Notes: generated from the letters alone by a model not told the origin. Counted from the first letter of the stretch, positions 35,332 to 45,772 are shown. The stretch is 54,526 nucleotides of DNA from Paractinoplanes aksuensis (GCF_024137025.1 NZ_JAMYJR010000046.1:1-54526), one strand, 5' to 3'. Program-made: numbers and translations.

Positions 35332-36573
35332 TTACAGCTTGATGCGTCCCTCGACGGCGCCCAGCGCGATGTCCGTGCGGAACTGGGCCCCGTCGAGGCG
35401 CACGCTGTCGACCAGGGTGTAGGCCGCGTCGCGGGCTGCGACCAGGTCGGGGCCGGTGGCGGTCACGCTGAGCACGCGGCCGCCGGCCGAGATCAGGGCG
35501 CCGTCGTCGCGCCGGGCCGTGCCCGCGTGGATGACCCCGGGCACCTCGGCACCCTCGATCACGTCACCCGTACGCGGGGTTCCGGGGTAGTTCTGGCTGG
35601 CCACCACGACCGTGATCGCCGCGCCCTCGCGCCAGCGCAGCGGCGGCAGCTGGGCCAGCGCGCCGGTGGCGGCCGCGCCGAGCAGGCCGGCCAGCGGCGT
35701 CTCGAGCAGCGCCAGCACGACCTGGGTCTCGGGGTCGCCGAAGCGCGCGTTGAACTCGATGACCTTGGGACCGTCGGGGGTCAGGGCGAGCCCGACATAG
35801 AGCAGCCCGGCGAACGGGGTGCCGCGGCGGCGCATCTCGGCCAGCGTCGGCTCGACGGTCTCGGCCAGCACACGATCCACCAGGTCGGCCGGCGCCCAGT
35901 CGAGCGGAGCGTACGCGCCCATGCCACCCGTGTTGGGGCCCTCGTCGCCGTCGGCCAGCCGCTTGAAGTCCTGGGCCGGCATCAGCGGGACGGCCGCGGT
36001 GCCGTCGGTCACCACGAACAGCGAGACCTCGGGGCCGGGCAGGAACTCCTCGATCACGACCCGGCCGCAGTCGGCCGCGTGCCGTTCGGCGGCCGCGCGG
36101 TCGTCGGTCACCACGACGCCCTTGCCCGCCGCGAGCCCGTCGTTCTTGACCACGTACGGAGGGCCGAAGTCGTCGAGGGCGCGGCCCACCTCGTCCGGCG
36201 ACGTGCAGGCGTACGACCGGGCGGTCGGCACGCCGGCCGCCGCCATCACCTCGTTGGCGAACGCCTTCGAGCCCTCGAGCCGGGCCGCGGCCGCGCTCGG
36301 GCCGAAGCAGGCGATGCCCTTGGCCCGCACCGCGTCGGCCACCCCGGCCACCAGCGGCGCCTCGGGGCCGACGACGACCAGGTCGGCCGCCAGCTCGACG
36401 GCCAGCGCGGCCACCGCGGCCGGATCGGTCGCCTTCACCTCGTGCAGCTCGGCGACCTGGGCGATGCCCGGGTTGCCGGGGGCGGCGGCGAGGAACTCGA
36501 CGGAGGGGTCGGCAGCGAGGCCGACGGCGAGGGCATGCTCACGCCCGCCGGAGCCGATCAGAAGTACGCGCAC
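35332..36573 (-). CDS. purD: Phosphoribosylamine-glycine ligase PurD
   Basis: 413 residues, ATP-grasp enzyme forming GAR from phosphoribosylamine and glycine. N-terminal VRVLLIGSGGREHALA, ATP-binding PYVVKNDGLAAGKGVVV, and FKRLADGDEGPNTGGMGAYAP with GLLYVGLALTPDGPKVIEFNARFGDPETQ, all diagnostic. The GTG start at 36573 has a TAGGAT box about 10 nt upstream and no ribosome site, so it may be leaderless. It is divergent from purA. Confidence 0.96.
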   Translation of the reverse strand: MRVLLIGSGGREHALAVGLAADPSVEFLAAAPGNPGIAQVAELHEVKATDPAAVAALAVELAADLVVVGPEAPLVAGVADAVRAKGIACFGPSAAAARLEGSKAFANEVMAAAGVPTARSYACTSPDEVGRALDDFGPPYVVKNDGLAAGKGVVVTDDRAAAERHAADCGRVVIEEFLPGPEVSLFVVTDGTAAVPLMPAQDFKRLADGDEGPNTGGMGAYAPLDWAPADLVDRVLAETVEPTLAEMRRRGTPFAGLLYVGLALTPDGPKVIEFNARFGDPETQVVLALLETPLAGLLGAAATGALAQLPPLRWREGAAITVVVASQNYPGTPRTGDVIEGAEVPGVIHAGTARRDDGALISAGGRVLSVTATGPDLVAARDAAYTLVDSVRLDGAQFRTDIALGAVEGRIKL

Positions 36574-36635
36574 GACCGGCGATCCTACCGGCGGGCCGCT
36601 TCCCCACGTCGCACAGCAGGGCAGTCGCGTAAACT

Positions 36636-36660
36636 TCGGCAGTACCCGGACCTCTGCCGA
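36636..36660 (+). promoter_or_regulatory. Hairpin in the purA upstream region
   Basis: TCGGCAG and CTGCCGA form a 7-bp stem 32 bp before the purA GTG. It could be a leader hairpin or a palindromic operator in the 118-bp divergent purD-purA spacer. Confidence 0.4.
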
Positions 36661-36691
36661 GTACGACCTGTTCGACGGAAGGCTCAAGCAC

Positions 36692-37984
36692 GTGCCGGTG
36701 ATCGTGTTGGTCGGCGCCCAATGGGGCGACGAGGGCAAGGGCAAGGCCACTGACCTGCTGGGCGACCGGCTCGACTACGTGGTGAAGTTCAACGGCGGCA
36801 ACAACGCCGGTCACACAGTGGTGATCGAGGGCGAGAAGTACGCCCTGCACCTGCTGCCGAGCGGCATTCTCTCCCCGGGCGTGGTCCCGGTGATCGGCAA
36901 CGGCGTGGTCATCGACCTCAACGTGCTGTTCCAAGAGATCGACGGGCTCGAGTCGCGGGGCATCGACACGTCGCGGCTGCGCATCAGCGCGAACGCGCAC
37001 GTCATCCCCTCGTACAACCGCTCGCTCGACAAGGTCAGCGAGCGCTACCTGGGGGCCCGGCGGATCGGCACCACCGGTCGCGGCATCGGCCCGACCTACG
37101 CCGACAAGATGAACCGCGTCGGCGTCCGCGTACAAGACCTGTTCGACGAGTCGATCCTGCGGCAGAAGGTCGAGGCGGCCCTCTCCTTCAAGAACCAGAT
37201 CCTGGCGAAGATCTACAACCGCCAGGCGGTCAAGGCCGACGACGTGGTGAAAGAACTCCTGTCGTACGTGGAACGTCTGCGCCCGTACGTCGGTGACACC
37301 GCCCTGGAACTGTCCGAGGCGCTCGACGAGGGCAAGGTCGTGCTGTGCGAGGCCGGCCAGGCCACCCTGCTCGACGTCGACCACGGCACGTACCCGTTCG
37401 TGACCAGCTCGAACGCGACCGCCGGGGGCGCCTGCACCGGCTCCGGCATCCCGCCCACCCGCATCGACCGGGTGGTCGCGGTGCTCAAGGCGTTCACCTC
37501 CCGCGTCGGCGAGGGCCCGTTCCCGACCGAGCTGCACGACAAGTTCGGCGACCACCTGCGCGAGGTCGGCCAGGAGTACGGGACGACGACCGGTCGTCCG
37601 CGCCGCATCGGCTGGCTCGACCTGGTCATGGCCCGCTACGCCCAGCGGATCAACGGGGTCACCGACTTCGTGCTGACCAAACTGGACAATTACGACGATC
37701 TCGACGAGATCCCGGTCTGTGTCGCGTACGAGGTGAACGGCGTCCGTCACGACGAGATGCCGATCAGCCAGTCCGACTTCCACCACGCCGTCCCGATCTT
37801 CGAGACGATGCCGGGCTGGAAGCAGAGCATCATGGGTGCCCGTTCGTTCGACGACCTGCCCAAAGAGGCGCAGGATTTTGTGATCTTCGTCGAGGAGCGC
37901 ATTCGCGCCCGCATCTCGGTCGTCGGCGTCGGTCCGGCCCGCGACCAGGTCATCGAGCGGCACTCGGTCCTGAGCGAGGCCTGA
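36692..37984 (+). CDS. purA: Adenylosuccinate synthetase PurA
   Basis: 430 residues, full length. It joins IMP and aspartate with GTP. The start VIVLVGAQWGDEGKGKATDLL holds the GTP loop and catalytic Asp, and NNAGHT carries the catalytic His. RIGTTGRGIGPTYADKMNR and TTTGRPRR are present. The GTG start has GGAAGG 9 nt upstream. The next gene starts one base after its stop. Confidence 0.97.
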   Translation: MPVIVLVGAQWGDEGKGKATDLLGDRLDYVVKFNGGNNAGHTVVIEGEKYALHLLPSGILSPGVVPVIGNGVVIDLNVLFQEIDGLESRGIDTSRLRISANAHVIPSYNRSLDKVSERYLGARRIGTTGRGIGPTYADKMNRVGVRVQDLFDESILRQKVEAALSFKNQILAKIYNRQAVKADDVVKELLSYVERLRPYVGDTALELSEALDEGKVVLCEAGQATLLDVDHGTYPFVTSSNATAGGACTGSGIPPTRIDRVVAVLKAFTSRVGEGPFPTELHDKFGDHLREVGQEYGTTTGRPRRIGWLDLVMARYAQRINGVTDFVLTKLDNYDDLDEIPVCVAYEVNGVRHDEMPISQSDFHHAVPIFETMPGWKQSIMGARSFDDLPKEAQDFVIFVEERIRARISVVGVGPARDQVIERHSVLSEA

Positions 37985-37985
37985 C

Positions 37986-38951
37986 ATGTACGACGTGGTG
38001 CTGCTCAGCCTGGCCGAGGGTCAGGGGTCCGGCGGGGGCGCGTGCGGCTCCGACTGCGGTGGCTGCGCGCCGGCCACCGCGACCGCGTGCGCGCCACGCG
38101 TCCCGGTGCTGCGCTGTGCCGACGCGCTGACCGCGGCCGGGGCCCGGGTCGAGACGATCACCGCCGCCTCCGACCAAGAGATCGACGAGGTGCTGGCCAA
38201 GTTCGACGGTCCGGCCCGGCCCGACGGTCTGACCTGGCCCGACCCCGACAGCAAGACCCGGCTCGTGGTGGCCTCGGCGACCGACGGCCAGCTGCGCGCC
38301 GTCGTGCGACGGCTGGTCCGGCGGTACGCGCCGGCGCCCAGCAAGCGACCCGGCGACCTGCCCACCGGTCGCACCGTGCCCGACCTGCCGCCGCTGGCCA
38401 TCCTGCCGCTCGACCAGGGCGACACCACCGACCTGGCCGCGCAACTGGGCCTGCCCCGCACCCCCGAGCAGGTGGCCGCGGCCGTCCTGACCGGCTCGGT
38501 GCGGCGCCTGGACCTGCTGCGTAACGACGGCGGATCGGTCACCGTGGACGGTGCGCTGGTCGGCGGCATGGACGACGACGGGCGCGCGGTGCCGTGGCGG
38601 GGCCGGGTCGAGGTCGACGACGCGGTGCTCTCCGACGGCGAGGAGCCGATCCTGGCCTGCGCGATCGGCAACAGCGCCGGCTACGCCGAGTTCGCCGGCC
38701 TGCGGCTGCTGGCCACCGGCGACGCCGTGGACGGTCAGGTCGAGGTGGCGGTGGCCGTCCCGACGATCGTCAAGCAACGGTTCCGCGGCACGAAGATCCG
38801 GGTCGAGGTGCGCCGGGCCAAGGGCCGCGCGGTCTCCGTGCTGCCCCGCGACGGCGAGATCCAGTTCCTGGACGACGGGGTCGGCGGCGCGATGAACCGC
38901 AAGCGCTCGTGGTGGACCGAGGCCGGGGCCTGGGCGGTGTACGCGAGCTGA
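37986..38951 (+). CDS. DAG-kinase-like protein with Cys-rich N-terminus
   Basis: 321 residues. The C-terminal half follows the diacylglycerol-kinase/NAD-kinase fold: LAILPLDQGDTTDLAAQLGLP takes the place of the family's PLGTGNDFARxLGLP, then VAAAVLTGSVRRLDLLRND and GNSAGYAEFAGLRLLATGD. The nucleotide loop GGDGT is only faintly recognisable (ATDGQL), so activity is doubtful. The first 45 residues carry C20-x3-C24-x2-C27, C35 and C44, a metal- or cluster-binding pattern. It is probably co-transcribed with purA. Confidence 0.65.
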   Translation: MYDVVLLSLAEGQGSGGGACGSDCGGCAPATATACAPRVPVLRCADALTAAGARVETITAASDQEIDEVLAKFDGPARPDGLTWPDPDSKTRLVVASATDGQLRAVVRRLVRRYAPAPSKRPGDLPTGRTVPDLPPLAILPLDQGDTTDLAAQLGLPRTPEQVAAAVLTGSVRRLDLLRNDGGSVTVDGALVGGMDDDGRAVPWRGRVEVDDAVLSDGEEPILACAIGNSAGYAEFAGLRLLATGDAVDGQVEVAVAVPTIVKQRFRGTKIRVEVRRAKGRAVSVLPRDGEIQFLDDGVGGAMNRKRSWWTEAGAWAVYAS

Positions 38952-39002
38952 CCTACTGTGTGACTGGAGGAGTAAGCACGGCATCCGGGGAGGGTTGCAT
39001 CC

Positions 39003-40688
39003 GTGGGATCGGTGGAGGACGAGGACGCTGACCGCGTCTACGTCCCGGGCACGTCCAACAACCCCGCACCACCCGACCGGGATGTCGAACCGTTCTGGGC
39101 CGCGGAAGAGCTGGAAGCGCCGGTGCACGGGCGGCCCGTGCCGCACGAGGCCCCGCCGCCGGTGCCGTTGCCGCCGTCGCACCCTCCGCAGGGGACTCCA
39201 GGCGTCTACCGGCCGGGTGAGCGCATCCCGGTGCCGCCGCCCGTCGCGCTGCCGGTGCCACCGCCCGCGAACGTTCAGGTGCCTGCTCCGCGGCCCGCTC
39301 CCCCGCCCACTCAGGCCTGGCCCAACCTCGAGCCGCCGACGCCGGCTCCCGAGTCGTCGGGGCCGGCTGCTCCGGTGTCCGGCGGTGACGAGTCCGGTGT
39401 GCTCAGTTCGCCGGATTCACCCTGGTCACAGCCGCCGCAGCGGCCCGCCCCGGTCCCCGGGGCTCAGGTCCCCGCACCGCCGCGGGCTGCGGCGTCGGTT
39501 CCCGCGGCCCCCGAGCAGGCCCCAGTGAGCCCCCCGCCGAATCCGGAGCCGGCCAACGGAGCGATCTATCGCCCGGCCACTCCGCCGGCGCCCGCGCACG
39601 GCGCTGCCGCCGTACCCCCGCAAGCGCCGCCACCAGGGCCTTATCCCCCCGCCATCGACCCGCGCGCGATGCCGCCGCACCCGCAGGCCCCGCACCCGCA
39701 GGCGCCCGCGCAGCCGTCGACCGACCCCTTCCAAGATTTGCCGTGGGTCTCCGACGGCACGCCGACGGCCGAGGAGTTCGCCCGCCGCCGCATGGCCAAG
39801 CCGGCCGACCCGGTCGCCACCCAGGGCCCCCGGGCGATCCTCCGCAAGGGCACGATGGGCCTGGTCAAGCTGGCCCCCGGCAAGCGCGAGCAGGAGTACA
39901 AGCAGGACGTCGAGATGGTCCGCCGCAACTTCGGCGGCCTGCGTCAGGTCACCGTGGTCAACCCCAAGGGCGGCGCCGGCAAGACCGTGGCCGTGCTGCT
40001 GCTGGCCATGACGTTCGGGCAGAAGCGCGGCGGCTACGTGCTGGCCTGGGACAACAACGAGACCCAAGGCACCCTCGGCATGCGGGCCCAGCAGGACTTC
40101 CACGCCCGCACGGTGCGCGACATGATGCGCGACCTGCATCTGTTCCGCGGCTCGCACGGGCGCGTGGGCGACCTGTCGCAATACGTGCGGGCCCAGGGCG
40201 AGGGCATGTTCGACGTGCTCGCCTCGGACGAGTCGGCCACCGCGGGCGAGATGCTGACGGCGGGCGCGTTCGGCGAGATCCGCGAGATCGTCAGCCGGTT
40301 CTACAAGCTGATCTTCGTGGACACCGGCAACAACGTACGGGCCCAGAACTGGCAGGCGGCCATGGACGCCACCGACCAGCTGGTGATCACGATGTCGGCC
40401 CGTAACGACTCGGCCGAGACGGCAGCCCGGATGCTCGACCACCTCGAGCAGAGCGGACGCCAGCGCCTCGTGCGGCAGGCGGTCAGCGTGGTGTCGATGC
40501 CGCCCACCCGCAAGGACATCGACCTGCCGGCCATCCAGCGGCACTTCGCGGCGCGTACGCGGGCGGTGTTGCTGGCCCCGTACGAGAAGTTGATCGACTC
40601 GGGTGAGCCGATCCGCTACGGCCACCTCTCCAGCAGCACGCGGGACGCCTGGCTGAAGATCGCAGCGGCCGTAGCGGAAGGGCTGTAG
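39003..40688 (+). CDS. Proline-rich MinD/ParA-like P-loop ATPase (EspI-like)
   Basis: 561 residues. Residues 1-245 are extremely Pro/Ala-rich and disordered (many PPP, APAP and PQAP units). Residues about 312-555 form a MinD/ParA-like ATPase: Walker A NPKGGAGKT (320-328), a switch region WDNNETQGTLG and Walker B-like KLIFVDTGNN. This layout matches EspI-type proteins that regulate type VII secretion, but no other T7SS gene is in the window. GGGGAGGG lies 8 nt before the GTG. Confidence 0.8.
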   Translation: MGSVEDEDADRVYVPGTSNNPAPPDRDVEPFWAAEELEAPVHGRPVPHEAPPPVPLPPSHPPQGTPGVYRPGERIPVPPPVALPVPPPANVQVPAPRPAPPPTQAWPNLEPPTPAPESSGPAAPVSGGDESGVLSSPDSPWSQPPQRPAPVPGAQVPAPPRAAASVPAAPEQAPVSPPPNPEPANGAIYRPATPPAPAHGAAAVPPQAPPPGPYPPAIDPRAMPPHPQAPHPQAPAQPSTDPFQDLPWVSDGTPTAEEFARRRMAKPADPVATQGPRAILRKGTMGLVKLAPGKREQEYKQDVEMVRRNFGGLRQVTVVNPKGGAGKTVAVLLLAMTFGQKRGGYVLAWDNNETQGTLGMRAQQDFHARTVRDMMRDLHLFRGSHGRVGDLSQYVRAQGEGMFDVLASDESATAGEMLTAGAFGEIREIVSRFYKLIFVDTGNNVRAQNWQAAMDATDQLVITMSARNDSAETAARMLDHLEQSGRQRLVRQAVSVVSMPPTRKDIDLPAIQRHFAARTRAVLLAPYEKLIDSGEPIRYGHLSSSTRDAWLKIAAAVAEGL

Positions 40689-40689
40689 G

Positions 40690-41103
40690 TCAGCTCAGAG
40701 CGTCGGCCGCGGCCGGGTCGCTGTCGCGCAGGAACTGGGCGCAGCGGGCGGCCTCGTCGGCCTCACCGATCTCGGCCGCGGCCTGCGACAGCGAGTAGAG
40801 GCAGCGCAGGAAGCCCTGGTTGGGGGCGTGCGACCACGGAATCGGGCCGTGGCCCTTCCAGCCGTTGCGGCGCAGCGCGTCGAGGCCGCGGTGGTAGCCG
40901 GTGCGGGCGAAGGCGTACGCGGTCACCGGGTCACCGTCGGTCAGGGCCCCGGCCGCGAGAGCGGCCCAGGCGGCACTGTACGTCGGGTGGTCCGCGGCCA
41001 CGGTCTTGAGGGCCTCGGTCGTGGTCGCCGCGGCGAGAGCCTTGTCGGCCTCGGCGTCGGCGGGGAGCAGGGTAGCCGGAGGCTCGGGAAGCAGGTTCTG
41101 CAT
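40690..41103 (-). CDS. DUF3151 protein
   Basis: 137 residues, tetratricopeptide-like helical protein. Signature NLLPEPPATLLP at the N-terminus, then TAYAFARTGYHRGLDALRRNGWKGHGPIPWSHAPNQGFLRCLYSLSQAAAEIGE. It is conserved across actinobacteria, usually close to the aldolase gene fba, which here lies 2 kb away on the same strand. Function unknown. Confidence 0.88.
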   Translation of the reverse strand: MQNLLPEPPATLLPADAEADKALAAATTTEALKTVAADHPTYSAAWAALAAGALTDGDPVTAYAFARTGYHRGLDALRRNGWKGHGPIPWSHAPNQGFLRCLYSLSQAAAEIGEADEAARCAQFLRDSDPAAADALS

Positions 41104-41199
41104 GACCTTATTCAACCGGCCCCACGACCCCGCATTCCGCCGGGGCACCGAAAGAGGGCGCACACGCTCAACGTTTCGCCCGGTAGCTACCCTACGGTC

Positions 41200-42438
41200 A
41201 TGCCCGGCGACCCGTTACAGCCCGTACTCGGCGGAACCATCCCCTTCGACGCCACCGCCAACGAGATCGAATCCCGGGCCGAGCTCGACGTCCATCTGGC
41301 CGCGAAGTCGCTGGCCGACCTGGTCGTCCTCGGTCTGCGGCTCGACCTCGACCCGCCCGCCCTCGGTGACGTGGACGTGCGGGGCGCACTCTTCGTGGGC
41401 TGTCGGCTCGAGAACGACGACGTCGAGATCGACCTGATCCGGCGCGGGGCGCACGTGATCCCGCCGTTCGACGCGCGGCCCTACCCGACCCACCCGGCCA
41501 CCCTCTACACGCCGGAAGACCTGTCGTTCGGGTTCACGGCTGAGGGCTTCGCCGGCATGTACGACACGACGGTCTACGACCACTTCGTGGCGCACGGCGG
41601 CGCGGCGCCCGACATCCGCGAGGCGATCGCCCAGCGGCTGCACGACGCGGGCATCGACAACGCGCTGGGCAAGGCGCTGGCGGCCTGGGTGCAGGCGCGC
41701 GGCCGGGCCGGCGCGGTCGGCATCATGGGCGGGCACGCGGCGCCGCGCGGCTCGGCCGCGTACCGGATGGCGGCTACCCTGTCGTGGCGGCTGGCCTCGG
41801 TCGGGCGGCTGGTGGTGACCGGTGGCGGGCCGGGGGTGATGGAGGCGGCCAACCTCGGGGCGTACTTCGCGACGCGTCCCGCCTCCGAGCTGATGGCGGC
41901 GATCGAGATGCTGTCGGTGGCCCCGCACTTCGCCGACCATGACCCGTACACGGCGGTGGCGCTGGCTGTCCGCACCAAGTTCCCGGCCCCCGCGACGGCC
42001 GTGGCCGATGTCGTCGGGCGGCTGCGGCACGGCGGGCTTGCCCTGCCGACCTGGCTCTACGGCCACGAACCGGCCAACCTGTTCGCCGGGCAGATCGGGA
42101 AGTACTTCTCCAATGCCGTCCGCGAGGATTCGATCCTGCGCCTGTCGCGCGGCGGCATCGTCTTCGCACCGGGCTGGGCCGGCACGGTGCAAGAGATCTT
42201 CCAGGCCGCGACGAAGACGTTCTATCAGACCGACGGCCCGTCCGGCGCCTTCGTCTTCCTCGGTGTCGACCACTGGCGGCAGCTGCCGGTCGAGGAGCTG
42301 CTGCGCCCCCTGCTGGCCCGCAGCCCGCACGGGGACCAGTCGAACCTGGTGGTGGTCACCGACTCGATCGACGAGGCGATGGCCGCGCTGGCCGCCGCTT
42401 CAGGCGACATGCACGCGCCGCCAGTTGGTCACGGGTAG
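41200..42438 (+). CDS. LOG-family Rossmann protein
   Basis: 412 residues. The C-terminal ~260 residues have the LOG/lysine-decarboxylase-like fold: GIMGGHAAPRGSAAYRMAA, VVTGGGPGVMEAANLGAY, and PGWAGTVQEIFQA in place of the usual PGGxGTxxE. That motif belongs to nucleotide monophosphate phosphoribohydrolases and the pyrimidine-nucleotide nucleosidase PpnN. The long N-terminal part recalls PpnN-type enzymes. TACCCT lies 6 nt before the ATG, without a ribosome site, so the mRNA is probably leaderless. The 3' end overlaps the convergent next gene by 39 bp. Confidence 0.75.
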   Translation: MPGDPLQPVLGGTIPFDATANEIESRAELDVHLAAKSLADLVVLGLRLDLDPPALGDVDVRGALFVGCRLENDDVEIDLIRRGAHVIPPFDARPYPTHPATLYTPEDLSFGFTAEGFAGMYDTTVYDHFVAHGGAAPDIREAIAQRLHDAGIDNALGKALAAWVQARGRAGAVGIMGGHAAPRGSAAYRMAATLSWRLASVGRLVVTGGGPGVMEAANLGAYFATRPASELMAAIEMLSVAPHFADHDPYTAVALAVRTKFPAPATAVADVVGRLRHGGLALPTWLYGHEPANLFAGQIGKYFSNAVREDSILRLSRGGIVFAPGWAGTVQEIFQAATKTFYQTDGPSGAFVFLGVDHWRQLPVEELLRPLLARSPHGDQSNLVVVTDSIDEAMAALAAASGDMHAPPVGHG

Positions 42439-42915
42439 CTCGGTCTCGGGCACGTCGGTGATGCCGTTCTCGTCCATCGCGTTGAACACGGCCAGCCGCG
42501 CCCCGTCGAACAGGAACTCGACCGCGTGCAGGACGCGGGGCCGCCACTCGGCCACCGTGACAAGCTCGATGATGTTGACCGCGCGCAGGACGCTGCCGCG
42601 GGCGCTGCGCAGGGCCGCGTGCGGGTCGGGACGCCAGTCGAAGTGCTCGTACCAGTCGATCGGCACGTTCAGGTCGATCTGGTCCCAGGTGATTGCGCAC
42701 TCGTCGAACTTACGGTGGGTGATTTCGACGTGCGTGGTGCCGAAGTCCAGGATCACCGGGCCGTCGGCGAACCAGCCGCGCTCGGCGATGTCCCACATCA
42801 GCCAGCTCGACCGGAGCTTGCGCCCGATGAGCCGTACGAACCTCGTGCGGTGGACCGCGGCCAGAGCTTCGGCGTCATAGTGCCATTCAGGTTCGTAGCC
42901 CTCGATGCCGAGCAC
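42400..42915 (-). CDS. Hypothetical protein
   Basis: 171 residues, not recognised. It is rich in Trp and acidic residues (YEPEWHYDAEALAAVHRTRFVRLIGR, TWDQIDLNVPIDWYEHFDWRPDPH) and looks like a compact soluble domain. GAGGAGG lies 9 nt before the GTG start. It has its own promoter upstream and converges with the LOG gene. Confidence 0.75.
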   Translation of the reverse strand: MLGIEGYEPEWHYDAEALAAVHRTRFVRLIGRKLRSSWLMWDIAERGWFADGPVILDFGTTHVEITHRKFDECAITWDQIDLNVPIDWYEHFDWRPDPHAALRSARGSVLRAVNIIELVTVAEWRPRVLHAVEFLFDGARLAVFNAMDENGITDVPETELPVTNWRRVHVA

Positions 42916-42947
42916 GATCTTGGTCCTCCTCTCAAGGGAGGATCGAT

Positions 42948-42976
42948 CGTATACATACCTCTCAGTAACTCGACAA
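42948..42976 (-). promoter_or_regulatory. Promoter TTGTCG / TATACG
   Basis: On the minus strand TTGTCG (42971-42976) and TATACG (42948-42953) are 17 bp apart, with transcription starting about 25 bp upstream of the GTG at 42915. Confidence 0.55.
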
Positions 42977-42983
42977 CACGAGA

Positions 42984-43017
42984 GACGGGCGGTTCCCCAG
43001 GAGGGGGACCGCCCGTC
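42984..43017 (-). terminator. Terminator of fba
   Basis: GACGGGCGGTTCCCC pairs with GGGGGACCGCCCGTC around an AGGA loop, with one mispair (15-bp arms). It lies 20 bp after the fba stop. The minus strand then reads TCTCGTG, so no clean T run. Confidence 0.75.
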
Positions 43018-43037
43018 ACCGTTCGACTACTTATTGA

Positions 43038-44063
<1,026 letters not shown>

Positions 44064-44225
44064 CGGTGCGCTCCTAGCTCTTTGCATAACGACAGACAGA
44101 GGGCAGGACCGCACTGTCCTCCAGCGGCCAAGTATTCCGTAGCCGCTTCGGCGTTGGGAAATGACCCCGTAACTGTCCAGCGGAAACCGGCTCATCGGAC
44201 ATAGGGGGCAACTTACGCTCCGTCC

Positions 44226-45734
44226 ATGCCATTGTTCTCGCGGGCGTTCGCGGTGTCGCTGCTGTTGCTCCTGCTGCCGATGCAGCCCGCCGCCGCGGCA
44301 CCCACGACGGCCACCCTGCAACCCCACCTCACCCCGGTCACAATGGCCCCGCAGAGCCCCACCGCTTTCAGCCCCCTCTGGGTCACGTCGGAAAATGCCG
44401 AGCCAGGCCTTCCCGTACGCCTGGAAGTGACGATCGATCTGGGCGGTGCGACCACGTTCGCCACGGTCGAGGTCGACGACGACACGCATTGCGTCCGGGC
44501 CGACGAGAAGATCACGTGCTCGTGGACCGTCACCCCCTGGTCCGACGAGATCAACCAGTTTCCGGCCGAGCTCTCCGTCACGCCCCGCCCGACGGCCAAG
44601 GTCGGTGACCGGGCCGACCTGACGATGACCGCCCGGATCGGCGACGGAGCCGTCACCACCGCGACCTCGGTGATCCGGATCGGCGAGGCCGTCGACCTCG
44701 TGACCGACGAGGAACAGACCGTCAAGGCGGCACCGGGCCGGACGGTCAGGACCACCCCGGCCGTGGGCAACAACGGCGCGACGGTCATCGACGGCGTCGC
44801 CCTGATCGTCGTGGCCCACCCTCGGCTGCTGGGGGCGACCTCGTATCAGAACTGCCGCTATTCGGTCTTCATGCTCTGCACGTTCGACACCGAGCTCGAA
44901 CCCGGCCACCGCTACGGGCTGGCCTCGCCGCTCGCCCTGACATCGCCGGGCGACACCGTGCCCGGCAGCGTCGCGCCGGTCTACGTCGCATGGCTGACGC
45001 CGACCGAGATGGCCGACAGCCTGGACGGTGAGGAGTACGGCACGCCGGGGACGGGCGCTCCGCTCAGGCTCAAGCCGATGGCCACCGCGCAGGACGCCGA
45101 CCCGCAGGTGGACGTGGACCCGGACAACAACGCGGGACGGATCGTGTTCACCGTCACCGGACAGCGGAAGCCGAGCCTGGCCGCGGTCGGGTCCCGGGTC
45201 ACCGCGGCAACCGGCGAGCACCGGGTGCTGACGACGGGCGTCATGAACTTCGGGCCGGGGACCCTGCGTCCCGAACTTTTCCCGAACAACGGCCTCGCCG
45301 TGACCGTCCGGCTGCCGGGCAATGTCGCCGCGGCCGGCGACACCGACTGCTCCGGCCGGGAGGACGACGAGGATTCCTTGGAGCCGTCGAGCCCCGCTTC
45401 CCAGCCCGCGACCGGGGGTGAGTGGAGCTGCCGGTTGACCCAGGATCTCGGGCCGGCCCAGCGGGCCAGCTTCCCGTTCCGCGTCCTGGTGACCGACGAG
45501 TGCGGGCCGCCCGGCCAGGTCCAGGTCGTGCCGGACAGCGACGGGATCGTGGGCCGCGGCAAGAAGGTCGTCCCGCTCTTGGTGAACGTCGCTGGGGCCA
45601 CCTGCACCGCCGTCGCGCTGCCGATCACCGGACCCGCCGCCGGGTGGACCGCCCTGGCCGCGGTCGGGCTGATCGGGGCCGGTCTGATCCTCGTCCGCCG
45701 GCGGCACCGGAGTTTTCCACAGGCCCACAAATAG
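44226..45734 (+). CDS. Secreted cell-wall-anchored protein with LPxTG signal
   Basis: 502 residues. Signal peptide 1-25 (LLLLLLPMQPAAAA), a large extracellular region of beta-sandwich character with a few Cys, then L465-P-I-T-G469, a hydrophobic segment (WTALAAVGLIGAGLILV) and an RRRHR tail. This is a classic sortase substrate: sortase would cut between T and G and attach the protein to peptidoglycan. No sortase gene is in the window. The extracellular domain is not recognised. No ribosome site is obvious; TTACG lies about 11 nt before the ATG. Confidence 0.82.
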   Translation: MPLFSRAFAVSLLLLLLPMQPAAAAPTTATLQPHLTPVTMAPQSPTAFSPLWVTSENAEPGLPVRLEVTIDLGGATTFATVEVDDDTHCVRADEKITCSWTVTPWSDEINQFPAELSVTPRPTAKVGDRADLTMTARIGDGAVTTATSVIRIGEAVDLVTDEEQTVKAAPGRTVRTTPAVGNNGATVIDGVALIVVAHPRLLGATSYQNCRYSVFMLCTFDTELEPGHRYGLASPLALTSPGDTVPGSVAPVYVAWLTPTEMADSLDGEEYGTPGTGAPLRLKPMATAQDADPQVDVDPDNNAGRIVFTVTGQRKPSLAAVGSRVTAATGEHRVLTTGVMNFGPGTLRPELFPNNGLAVTVRLPGNVAAAGDTDCSGREDDEDSLEPSSPASQPATGGEWSCRLTQDLGPAQRASFPFRVLVTDECGPPGQVQVVPDSDGIVGRGKKVVPLLVNVAGATCTAVALPITGPAAGWTALAAVGLIGAGLILVRRRHRSFPQAHK

Positions 45735-45772
45735 CTCGCCCAAGATCGCGCTGACGGCCCATCATCGGTGGC

